DNA of 17,043 nt from JADHUC01 sp964617665 (GTDB lineage Bacteria > Planctomycetota > Planctomycetia > Pirellulales > Pirellulaceae): contig CAZUAH010000292.1 in assembly GCA_964617665.1 (NCBI GenBank), positions 1 through 17,043 of the forward strand. Reading direction: 5' to 3'. Shown piece by piece: positions 1-6,124 of the stretch. Below the pieces are notes generated by a model that worked only from the letters and a program-made list of their open reading frames with translations, had not been told where the DNA came from and searched no databases. Numbering within the stretch: the stretch's first letter is position 1; the number at the start of each line of letters is the position of its first letter. Both the position numbers and the translations under genes were made by a program.

Positions 1-39
1 TAGCCCATGCGATCGCTCACCGATACAGTGGTCAGGGAA

Positions 40-561
40 CTAAACTGTTACGTTCGGATCAGTGACTTCTACCACCAAGATCCTCTGCTGAGGGTGTCCC
101 CAGAGCTCGATCCTCGCTCCGTCCGCTTCGTCGCCAAATTGAAGGACAATGCGGCCGCGGTACAGATCCAATCGCTGCCGAAATCGCTTGGTTGCGGCAG
201 CCGGTGCCCGCTCGCCGAACTCGATGTGGATATGTCCTGGGCTGACGTTGTTGAAAAACCGCGAACCGGGAAGCGCATCCGGCGGAGCCTGAAAGCCCCA
301 GGCGTCCGACTTTGTCAAGTGCAAGTCCAGTCCCTTGCCGTCCGAGCGAACCATCGCCGATAGATCGCCGCCACCCACGGGCATTGCCTCCCAAGGCTCG
401 ACCGACGGCGTCACGTACAGTACGTCGTTCCGCGAGACAACCATCTCGGCATCGAACAGCCAACGGCCTGTTTGCCGGTCATAGGGAACGGCGTAGACCG
501 CAGTAGCGAAGGCCGCGGTACACAGCACGACTGCTAGGCACGCTCGAAATACGAGACTCAT
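40..561 (-). CDS. Secreted glycoside-hydrolase-like protein (DUF5703/GH95-like N-terminal domain), prematurely ended
   Basis: The product is about 173 residues and starts with a clear signal peptide (MSLVFRACLAVVLC, hydrophobic core, probable cleavage after AVYA). The mature part carries the pattern EPWEAMPVGGGDLSAMV followed by LHLTKSDAWGF, which resembles the N-terminal beta-sandwich of GH95-like/DUF5703 proteins of Planctomycetota, where 'MP.GNGD..A.V' and 'KSDAW' recur. Members of those families are normally several hundred residues longer, yet this frame meets TAG at 40-42, right after DPNVTV. The frame stays open beyond the stop to the window edge, and one alternative frame is also open, so a nonsense mutation, a frameshift or an assembly error would each explain the short product. 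I chose the ATG at 561 because a GGAGG lies 6 bases upstream; a TTG two codons earlier would overlap that spacing. The gene is divergent from the esterase fusion. Family assignment is from pattern memory only. Confidence 0.6.
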   Translation of the reverse strand: MSLVFRACLAVVLCTAAFATAVYAVPYDRQTGRWLFDAEMVVSRNDVLYVTPSVEPWEAMPVGGGDLSAMVRSDGKGLDLHLTKSDAWGFQAPPDALPGSRFFNNVSPGHIHIEFGERAPAAATKRFRQRLDLYRGRIVLQFGDEADGARIELWGHPQQRILVVEVTDPNVTV

Positions 562-567
562 ATCCAA

Positions 568-572
568 CCTCC
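568..572 (-). promoter_or_regulatory. Ribosome binding site GGAGG fixing the start at 561
   Basis: On the minus strand a perfect GGAGG is followed by TTGGAT and then ATG at 561, a spacing of 6 bases. This favours the ATG over the TTG at 567 as the start of the glycoside-hydrolase-like gene. Confidence 0.7.
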
Positions 573-614
573 AGCGAGATTATCTGCGCTCAACCTTGAC
601 ACTCTCCACAAGAA

Positions 615-643
615 TTGAAACGCAATGCGCCATCTGCTACAAC
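615..643 (+). promoter_or_regulatory. Possible sigma70-type promoter for the 704-5968 operon
   Basis: TTGAAA (615-620, five of six matches to the -35 consensus) is followed after 17 bases by TACAAC (638-643, four of six matches to -10). It lies about 60 bases ahead of the esterase-fusion start in the divergent intergenic region. Planctomycete promoters are poorly defined, so this is a weak call from consensus matching only. Confidence 0.3.
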
Positions 644-703
644 CGAGGCTGAGCTGTTTCTTGAAGAGGTTCGCGAAACCCAAGAAATCAACGGTGTTCG
701 GCA

Positions 704-3700
704 ATGGGCGGACGAGCGATAGGTCCTGCAGTAGTCACGTGTCTCTCGCTGCTATTGGCACCTGACACGCGGAGTCCAGCGGGCGACGACGGTGCCCAAC
801 TGCGTGATAGCGTCGTTTTTCCCGAAGACCAATGGGGCAGGATCAGCCCCGAGCAGGCCGGTCTGGATGTCGCGAAGTTCAACGATTTGCTGAACCGATC
901 GAAGGCGCATGCAGGTGGCTGGGGCGGGGCGAAGCCCAAGGACAACGAATGGGGAGCCGTACTCACACGCGGCGGTTATCTCGTGCACTCGTGGGGCGAC
1001 CCAAAATACAAAACCCAATCGGCCTCGCTTGGAAAATGTCTCACGCGAGCTTTGTTCGGCTTGAGTGTCGAAGCCGGCGTCATCAAACCGGACGAGCCAA
1101 TCTGCAAGACATGGACCGGTCGGGACGAACTGCCGCATCCTCACAAGTACCTCGACAACGAAGCACATCGTACGCTCACTTGGCGGCACTTGCTGGAGCA
1201 TCAAGGCGGCTTCGTATTGGAAAGCGGCCACCATTGGCGCACGAAAACGGTCTTTCATGCGCGGATCCCCGACGGAGTCGAATGGACGGGCGATCCAATG
1301 CTCGACAACTTTTCTCATATCACGCCAGGGACCGTTACGCGATACAGCAGTGGTGGGTACGTGCGTCTGGGGCAGGCGTTGACCGCGGCGTGGAAGCGAG
1401 ACCTGAAAGACGTATTGGACGAACGTTTGTTCAGTCACATCGGCATTCCGGCCGATCGCTGGGATTGGCTGCCGTGCCAAGTCGTCAACGAAACAAAAGA
1501 CTTCTATCCAGACATCCCGCACTACGGCGAGTATGTCGATCCCCCCTACAAAATCAGCGGTCACATCGTGCGTGGCGGCCCGGGTTGGGTCGTAATGAGC
1601 GCGGAAGACTTGGCGCGTTTCGGTTTGCTCACCGCCACTGGCGGCGTGTGGAACGGTAAACGCCTGATCGGCAAAGAGTGGCTCCGGGGTCATGCCGGGT
1701 TGGATATCCATGTGGTCGCGGGTGATCCGGAAGCGATGGTCAGTATTGCGAAGATCAACACCAAGGATTTCCCGTTTGGTCGCGGTGTTGGAACGCAGGG
1801 CGAGTTCTCCTTTCCCAAAGAGCTGATCGCGGGGCCGGTCGATCTTAGCCGCGCGGAGAAAAAGGGGACAGGTCCAATTTGCCGGAACGGCCCGAAGGGT
1901 GCTTCGCACAAATTGGACCTGTCCCCTTTTTCTTCTCCTAAATGCCAAGTGAAGACAGAACACGCTCGCATCCCCATGCGTGACGGCATTACGCTTGGTG
2001 CGGCAATCTACCGGCCCGATGCGCCGGGGAAGTTTCCCGTGCTGATGTTGCTACGGTACTTTCGCGAGGGTGCCGATCACGGCGAATACTTCGCCCGGCG
2101 AGGATACGTTGTCGCGCTGGTCGATTCACGAGGTCGAGGTGATTCGGAGGGGAAATGGAATTCGTACGTCAATGAACCGCATGACGGCTATGACGCTCAG
2201 CAATGGCTGGGCCGTCAGCCGTGGTCCAACGGCAATATCGGCACGTTCGGAATCTCGTACAACGCCTTCACTCAGTTGATGGCCGCGCCCCTGGGCAGCC
2301 CATACTTGAAGTGCCTGCTTCCCGAAGAGGGGCAGCAGACCAATTTCGGCCACCTATACAACGACGGCGTGATGCAATTGAACGTCGTCTTTCAATTCGG
2401 TTTGTTTACACGCGGCAAGCTGCAGACCCAGCGGATTCCTTCGATCACCGACCCACATTATCTCCAACTACCGCTGATCAGTGCCATCGACAAGTTCCCC
2501 GACGTGCAACACGTGAAGGACTGGTTCGAGCACTCTTCGTACGATGAGTATTGGAAGTCGTACGGCATCAAGGAGAAATACTCGAAGATCATGGTGCCCG
2601 CCTATTTCACGACCGGCTGGTACGACAACCTGTGCCACGAGAGTTGGCGTAACTTCCAAGGGTTTCGCGATCAAGGCGGATCCGAGGCGGCGCGCAAGGG
2701 AACCAAGATTTTGGTAGGTCCATGGAAACACGGTGGTTCCAGAGGCTATCCGGGTTTGATGGAGTTGAAGCTCCGTTGGTACGACTACTGGTTGAAAGGC
2801 ATCGAAAACGGAATCGACAGAGAACCGCCGATCAAGATCTTCGTTATGGGCGCGAATCAGTGGCGCGACGAAAACGAATGGCCGCTCGAACGAACGCAGT
2901 TCACCAACTTCTACATAACAAGCGGCGGCAAAGCAAACTCGGTCGCGGGCGATGGGCGTCTGGACAAGATGCCGCCAGCAGAAGACTCGCCGCCCGATGA
3001 ATTCGTCTACGACCCAGAGAAGCCCGTCTGCACCAACGGCGGTCAGATCTCGACGCTTGTGCCGGGTCCGCGCGATCGGCAGGAGACTCAGCAGCGCAGC
3101 GATATCCTTGTGTACACATCTGATCCGCTGGACGACGACCTGGAAGTTACCGGGCCGGTGAAGATGAAACTTTACGCCACTTCCGACGCCGTAAACACCG
3201 ACTTCACCGCGACGCTGACCGACGCGCATCCCGATGGCAAGGCAATCCACATCTGCGAAGGCATCCGCGGCGTGACGTTTCGCGAATCGCTGGAGAATCC
3301 TACCTTCATCACGCCCGGCCAGGTCTACGAGTACACGATCGACATGTGGGAAACGAGCATGGTGTTCAAGAAGGGGCACTGCATCCGGCTGGAGATCTCC
3401 AGCAGCAACTTCCCACGATACGCCAGGAATCAGAACACTGACAGACCGTTCGGCACCAGCGCGGAACTGAACAAAGCACGCCAGACCATCTTTCACAATG
3501 CAGAGTACCCGTCGCACCTTATCTTGCCGTTGATTCCAATCGAAAAACCAAAGCCAATAAAGCCGGCCGCCGACGGCACGCTAACGCTACCGGCTTCGAA
3601 GGCGACGGTTTCCGGACCGTCGCTCAAACTCGCCACGAACAAACCGATCCTTGGATGGTGGTCCAGCGAGGAGGATCGAGCCGAATGGACAGTCCGCGTC

Positions 3701-3967
3701 GAGCAAGCGGGCCGGTACCGGGTTGAATTCGACTTCGCGTGCGATGACAATTCGGCCGGTAACCAGTTCGAGTTGACGGTCGGCGACGCTAGACTAGTTG
3801 GACAAGTTCTCGGCACCGGCACGTGGTACGACCTGTGTCAGCAAGAGTTCGGGAAGATCAAACTTACGGCGGGCGTTCACGGACTCGTCATGCAGGCCAA
3901 TGGAACACTCAAGGGCGCTTTGTTGGACTTGCGCACGATACGACTGATACCAGTCATAGACGAATGA
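704..3967 (+). CDS. Secreted serine hydrolase (beta-lactamase-like) fused to CocE/NonD-family hydrolase with a jelly-roll-like tail
   Basis: This 1087-residue protein has three modules. Residues about 40-380 resemble the beta-lactamase/penicillin-binding-protein serine hydrolases (PF00144), with an SxxK motif S108-L-G-K111 and a YSS at 214-216 in place of the usual YxN. Residues about 415-950 are a CocE/NonD (X-Pro dipeptidyl-peptidase S15-like) alpha/beta hydrolase: it begins with PMRDGITLGAAIYRP, the likely nucleophile is S518 in GISYNAF, and Asp641 (GWYDN) and His676 (GPWKHGG) complete the triad; an X-Pro C-terminal beta domain follows. Residues about 955-1087 look like a carbohydrate-binding beta-sandwich. 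The first 20 residues (MGGRAIGPAVVTCLSLLLA) could be a short signal peptide. No good ribosome site precedes the ATG, but no earlier in-frame start exists before a stop at 662. The linker at residues 385-410 is encoded by a perfect palindromic repeat, so two genes may have been fused. The substrate is unknown; an ester or amide bond is likely. Confidence 0.85.
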   Translation: MGGRAIGPAVVTCLSLLLAPDTRSPAGDDGAQLRDSVVFPEDQWGRISPEQAGLDVAKFNDLLNRSKAHAGGWGGAKPKDNEWGAVLTRGGYLVHSWGDPKYKTQSASLGKCLTRALFGLSVEAGVIKPDEPICKTWTGRDELPHPHKYLDNEAHRTLTWRHLLEHQGGFVLESGHHWRTKTVFHARIPDGVEWTGDPMLDNFSHITPGTVTRYSSGGYVRLGQALTAAWKRDLKDVLDERLFSHIGIPADRWDWLPCQVVNETKDFYPDIPHYGEYVDPPYKISGHIVRGGPGWVVMSAEDLARFGLLTATGGVWNGKRLIGKEWLRGHAGLDIHVVAGDPEAMVSIAKINTKDFPFGRGVGTQGEFSFPKELIAGPVDLSRAEKKGTGPICRNGPKGASHKLDLSPFSSPKCQVKTEHARIPMRDGITLGAAIYRPDAPGKFPVLMLLRYFREGADHGEYFARRGYVVALVDSRGRGDSEGKWNSYVNEPHDGYDAQQWLGRQPWSNGNIGTFGISYNAFTQLMAAPLGSPYLKCLLPEEGQQTNFGHLYNDGVMQLNVVFQFGLFTRGKLQTQRIPSITDPHYLQLPLISAIDKFPDVQHVKDWFEHSSYDEYWKSYGIKEKYSKIMVPAYFTTGWYDNLCHESWRNFQGFRDQGGSEAARKGTKILVGPWKHGGSRGYPGLMELKLRWYDYWLKGIENGIDREPPIKIFVMGANQWRDENEWPLERTQFTNFYITSGGKANSVAGDGRLDKMPPAEDSPPDEFVYDPEKPVCTNGGQISTLVPGPRDRQETQQRSDILVYTSDPLDDDLEVTGPVKMKLYATSDAVNTDFTATLTDAHPDGKAIHICEGIRGVTFRESLENPTFITPGQVYEYTIDMWETSMVFKKGHCIRLEISSSNFPRYARNQNTDRPFGTSAELNKARQTIFHNAEYPSHLILPLIPIEKPKPIKPAADGTLTLPASKATVSGPSLKLATNKPILGWWSSEEDRAEWTVRVEQAGRYRVEFDFACDDNSAGNQFELTVGDARLVGQVLGTGTWYDLCQQEFGKIKLTAGVHGLVMQANGTLKGALLDLRTIRLIPVIDE
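1855..1935. repeat. REP-like palindrome (type A) inside the coding sequence
   Basis: The arms 1857-1881 and 1909-1933 are perfect reverse complements (25 bp), extended by a G-T pair and one more pair to 1855/1935. The outer core is GGGGACAGGTCCAATTTG. The 27-base loop contains a smaller hairpin, CGAAG-GGTG-CTTCG (1893-1906). The element is read through in frame as residues about 385-410 of the hydrolase fusion, giving the low-complexity stretch EKKGTGPICRNGPKG and onward. A related copy lies at 4839-4892. Palindromes of this sort are usually mobilised by REP-associated tyrosine transposases (RAYT); no such gene is in the window. Confidence 0.85.
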
Positions 3968-3978
3968 AGGGCGAAGCA

Positions 3979-4806
3979 ATGACAAGAATGTACTCCAAAA
4001 CCTCCCTCTCCCTCTGGGAGAGGGCCGGGGAGAGGGTCTTTCGCTCCATGCGCACGCGGGGCACTGCGGTTGTTCTAGTGCTACTGACTTCCAGCCCTGG
4101 CTTGTCGGCGGAGGCCGATAGCGATTCGGCTGCCGCCAGTCACCGAAGTCCCGACGAGCTCAAACAACAGGGGTTCCAGCCCCTGTTCGATGGCAAATCG
4201 CTGGACGGATGGAACGTCCAAGCGTGGCATGAGGGCCATTGGGTGGCTCGCGACGGCGTGATCGACTACGACGGCGGCGTCAAACGCAAACGAGGGCAGG
4301 ATCCGTCGCTGTGGACGATTGGCGAGTTCGGCAACTTTGTCTTGTACATCGAATGGCGACTGCCGGCCGAACCGGAGATGAAGCCGCAACCGATTGTGCT
4401 GTACAACGGCGACTTCCTGCGGGACGAAGACGGCAACCGAATCACTCGCCCGCGGCTCGACGCCGGCGACAGCGGGATTCTAATGCGTGGCATCCTGAAG
4501 TGTCAGGCGAACATCTGGAGCCAGGAGTTGGGCTCGGGCGAAATCAACGGTTACCGCACCGATCGCAACATGCCGCAGGAAGTGCGCCGAGCCTGCATCC
4601 CGATCAGGAACGCCGACCGCCCGTTCGGTGAGTGGAATGCTTTCGAGATTACGCTCAACGGCGAATGCATGACCGTGGTGGTTAACGGCCAGCAGGTCAT
4701 TAGCGATGCTCGTCTACCGGACCTGCCGGCCAAAGGGCCGATCGGCCTTCAGCATCACGGCGATGCCGTGCAGTTCCGCAATATCTGGATCAGGGGCCTC
4801 GATTGA
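3979..4806 (+). CDS. Secreted DUF1080 protein (3-keto-disaccharide hydrolase family)
   Basis: The C-terminal 220 residues are a typical DUF1080/3-keto-disaccharide hydrolase domain (PF06439), a concanavalin-like beta-sandwich: it opens with GFQPLFDGKSLDGWNVQAW, has DAGDSGILMRG in the middle, and ends with GPIGLQHHGDAVQFRNIWIR. The family cleaves 3-keto-glycosides after C3 oxidation of the sugar; here the exact substrate is unknown. A hydrophobic stretch (TAVVLVLLTSSPGLSA) is the signal-peptide core. Starts are ambiguous. ATG at 3979 has GAAGGG 7 bases upstream and is used here (275 residues). ATG at 3964 overlaps the previous stop as ATGA and is in frame. ATG at 4048 gives the neatest signal peptide (MRTRGTAVVLVLL). 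The segment between 3979 and 4048 is largely a palindromic repeat (4002-4036) and encodes the odd stretch SLSLWERAGERV. The gene is 11 bases after the hydrolase fusion and probably co-transcribed with it. Confidence 0.85.
   Translation: MTRMYSKTSLSLWERAGERVFRSMRTRGTAVVLVLLTSSPGLSAEADSDSAAASHRSPDELKQQGFQPLFDGKSLDGWNVQAWHEGHWVARDGVIDYDGGVKRKRGQDPSLWTIGEFGNFVLYIEWRLPAEPEMKPQPIVLYNGDFLRDEDGNRITRPRLDAGDSGILMRGILKCQANIWSQELGSGEINGYRTDRNMPQEVRRACIPIRNADRPFGEWNAFEITLNGECMTVVVNGQQVISDARLPDLPAKGPIGLQHHGDAVQFRNIWIRGLD
4002..4036. repeat. REP-like repeat (type B) at the start of the DUF1080 gene
   Basis: CCCTCTCCC (4004-4012) and GGGAGAGGG (4016-4024) form a perfect 9-bp stem with a 3-base loop, followed by CCGG and a further GGAGAGGG (4029-4036). 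Sequences of this kind, often mistranslated as SLWERAG, are dispersed in many GC-rich bacterial genomes; that is general knowledge, not something tested here. The final GGAGAGGG is purine-rich and lies 11 bases ahead of the ATG at 4048, so it could act as that start's ribosome site. Confidence 0.7.
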
Positions 4807-4838
4807 GGCAAGTCCCAAGACAACGTGTACCAGTAGTC

Positions 4839-4892
4839 GGGGACTGTCCCGATTTTCGCGGAGGCTTTGCGTAGCGAAAATGGACTGTCCCC
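4839..4892. repeat. REP-like palindrome (type A, second copy)
   Basis: The left arm (4839-4859, GGGGACTGTCC then CG then ATTTTCGC) pairs with the right arm (4874-4892, GCGAAAATGGACTGTCCCC), with one T-T mismatch, a two-base bulge and a 14-base loop. The outer core GGGGAC(A/T)G..TCC matches the palindrome at 1855-1935, so both belong to one dispersed family. It occupies half of the 115-base gap between the DUF1080 gene and the next gene. It lacks a U-run, so it is not a classic terminator, although the hairpin could affect mRNA stability or reduce downstream expression. Confidence 0.75.
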
Positions 4893-4909
4893 TTCACGCG
4901 TTCACAAGC

Positions 4910-4915
4910 AAGGAG
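4910..4915 (+). promoter_or_regulatory. Ribosome binding site AAGGAG
   Basis: AAGGAG precedes the ATG at 4922 by 6 bases and supports that start for the uroporphyrinogen-decarboxylase-fold gene. Confidence 0.75.
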
Positions 4916-4921
4916 TGAGAG

Positions 4922-5968
4922 ATGTCCGATCATATCGAAGTCGTGAAAAGAGCCATCGAGTTCAACAAGCCCGACTATCTGCCCATGGAGATAATCGACG
5001 TTCCCCACATCTACAACGCCTACCACACACTCGATCCGGACACAGTCGAATTCATTCCGGGAACGGAAAACTTCGACATCGTCTGGCCCTGCTGCTACTC
5101 CTGGCAACACACGGAAACTGGCAAGACGCCGGAAGGAGAAATCCTGAAAGAGGACCAATTTGGTCTGAAACTCAAGACGCCGTTGGACGACAATTCGACT
5201 TATGTGCTTCTGGAGCATCCTCTTGCGGGGCAGGAGTCTCTTGAGGGATACGAGTTCCCGAATCCAGACGATCTGGATCCCTATTTCCAGAAGCTTGGGA
5301 GCGTCATCCAGGAAAAGTACCCGGACCGTTTCATCAGCGCGAAGATTGACGCCGGGATTTTCTTGACCAGTCAGTTTCTCTTCGGCATGGAGGACTTTCT
5401 GCTGCACATCGCCGCCAATCCGCAACTCGCAGTGGAAACTTACGAGCGCGTTGCCGACTACTACAAGCAAGTGGTACTGAAATTCAAACAGGCCGGCGCA
5501 CACATGATCACTGTCTTCGAAGACGTTGGCGGGACCCACGGTCTGCTGATCAAGCCCGACGATTGGCGCAAGTATTTCCGGCCCACGTTGGCAGACTTCT
5601 ACAAGTTCGTTCACGAACAGGGAATGTATACCGGCATTCTGATCGACGGCAACTCCGGCCCAATTCTAGACGACCTAACAGAGATTGGGCTCGACGTCTT
5701 CTCAGTCGTGGATCATCAGGCAACCGGAATGGAATTGCTGACGCAGAAACTGAAAGGAAAGGTGTGCATCAACGCATCGGTGGACATGCAGCACACGTTG
5801 CCGAGCGGAACACCGGAACAAATCGAAAAAGAGGCCGATGAACTGTACGGAGCACTCCATTCCCCCGACGGCGGCTTCATGTGCACCGTCGTCCGCTGGC
5901 ACCGACCGCAATACGCCGACGAGCAAGTCCTCGCTTCTGTTCGGGCTTTCAATAAGTACAGGAAGTGA
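4922..5968 (+). CDS. Uroporphyrinogen decarboxylase-fold (URO-D/MtaA superfamily) protein lacking the zinc HxC motif
   Basis: This is a 348-residue soluble protein with no signal peptide. It has the URO-D (PF01208) layout: an N-terminal helix pair (VVKRAIEFNKPDYLPME), the central EDVGGTHGLLIKPDDWRKYF, the strand TGILIDGN, and CINASVDMQHTLPSGTPEQI near the C terminus, which matches the 'N.D...L..GTPE.V' signature of the superfamily. In methylcobamide methyltransferases of this fold the zinc is held by H-x-C after the sixth strand and a later Cys; here that first position reads LIDGN, so the zinc site appears absent. True haem-pathway HemE is also unlikely because its N-terminal RQAGR-type signature is missing. 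The reaction is therefore unknown. The gene follows the DUF1080 gene after a repeat-containing gap and has a good ribosome site, so it may be the last gene of the operon. It has only distant resemblance to the zinc-site-bearing relative at 16007-17029. Confidence 0.8.
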   Translation: MSDHIEVVKRAIEFNKPDYLPMEIIDVPHIYNAYHTLDPDTVEFIPGTENFDIVWPCCYSWQHTETGKTPEGEILKEDQFGLKLKTPLDDNSTYVLLEHPLAGQESLEGYEFPNPDDLDPYFQKLGSVIQEKYPDRFISAKIDAGIFLTSQFLFGMEDFLLHIAANPQLAVETYERVADYYKQVVLKFKQAGAHMITVFEDVGGTHGLLIKPDDWRKYFRPTLADFYKFVHEQGMYTGILIDGNSGPILDDLTEIGLDVFSVVDHQATGMELLTQKLKGKVCINASVDMQHTLPSGTPEQIEKEADELYGALHSPDGGFMCTVVRWHRPQYADEQVLASVRAFNKYRK

Positions 5969-6034
5969 TTGGTCCTGGGGTATCGACGTGACTTCTTTTA
6001 TTGAGACATCGAAGTTCGCCGTAACGGTACTGGC

Positions 6035-6112
6035 CCATTCCCAGGCCTTGCCGTGAATGTCGAACAGGCCAAGATCGTTTGGCTTCAGTGTCCCCACGAG
6101 CCGCGCCCACTG
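6035..6112 (-). pseudogene. Remnant of a formylglycine-generating-enzyme (SUMF1/FGE-sulfatase) domain
   Basis: On the minus strand the translation ARLVGTLKPNDLGLFDIHG followed by KAWEW closely matches the signature of FGE-sulfatase domains (PF03781; typically 'PVG..KPN..GL(Y/F)DMHGN.WEW'). Only about 26 residues are recognisable; after WEW the sequence turns into ASTVTANFDVS, which does not resemble the family, and upstream lies the stop codon of the Asp-box protein. The piece is in the same frame as that protein, five codons past its TAA. There is no start, no domain core and no active-site cysteines, so it is a decayed fragment left in the 156-base gap between convergent genes. The rest of that gap shows nothing recognisable. 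Confidence 0.65.
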
Positions 6113-6124
6113 GCAGAGACCAGC

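Noticed and set aside
596..601. A perfect TTGACA as a -35 box
   Set aside because: No acceptable -10 lies 15-19 bases downstream; the overlapping TTGAAA/TACAAC pair fits better.
752..1963. A 403-codon open frame on the minus strand opposite the serine-hydrolase module
   Set aside because: It is antisense to a module with intact SxxK and conserved motifs, has no recognisable domain, and long antisense frames are expected in GC-rich DNA.
2468..3517. A 349-codon minus-strand open frame opposite the CocE module
   Set aside because: It is a shadow of the real gene and has no motif or ribosome site support.
4839..4892. Rho-independent terminator after the DUF1080 gene
   Set aside because: The hairpin has mismatches and is not followed by a U-run; it matches a dispersed repeat seen elsewhere in the window.
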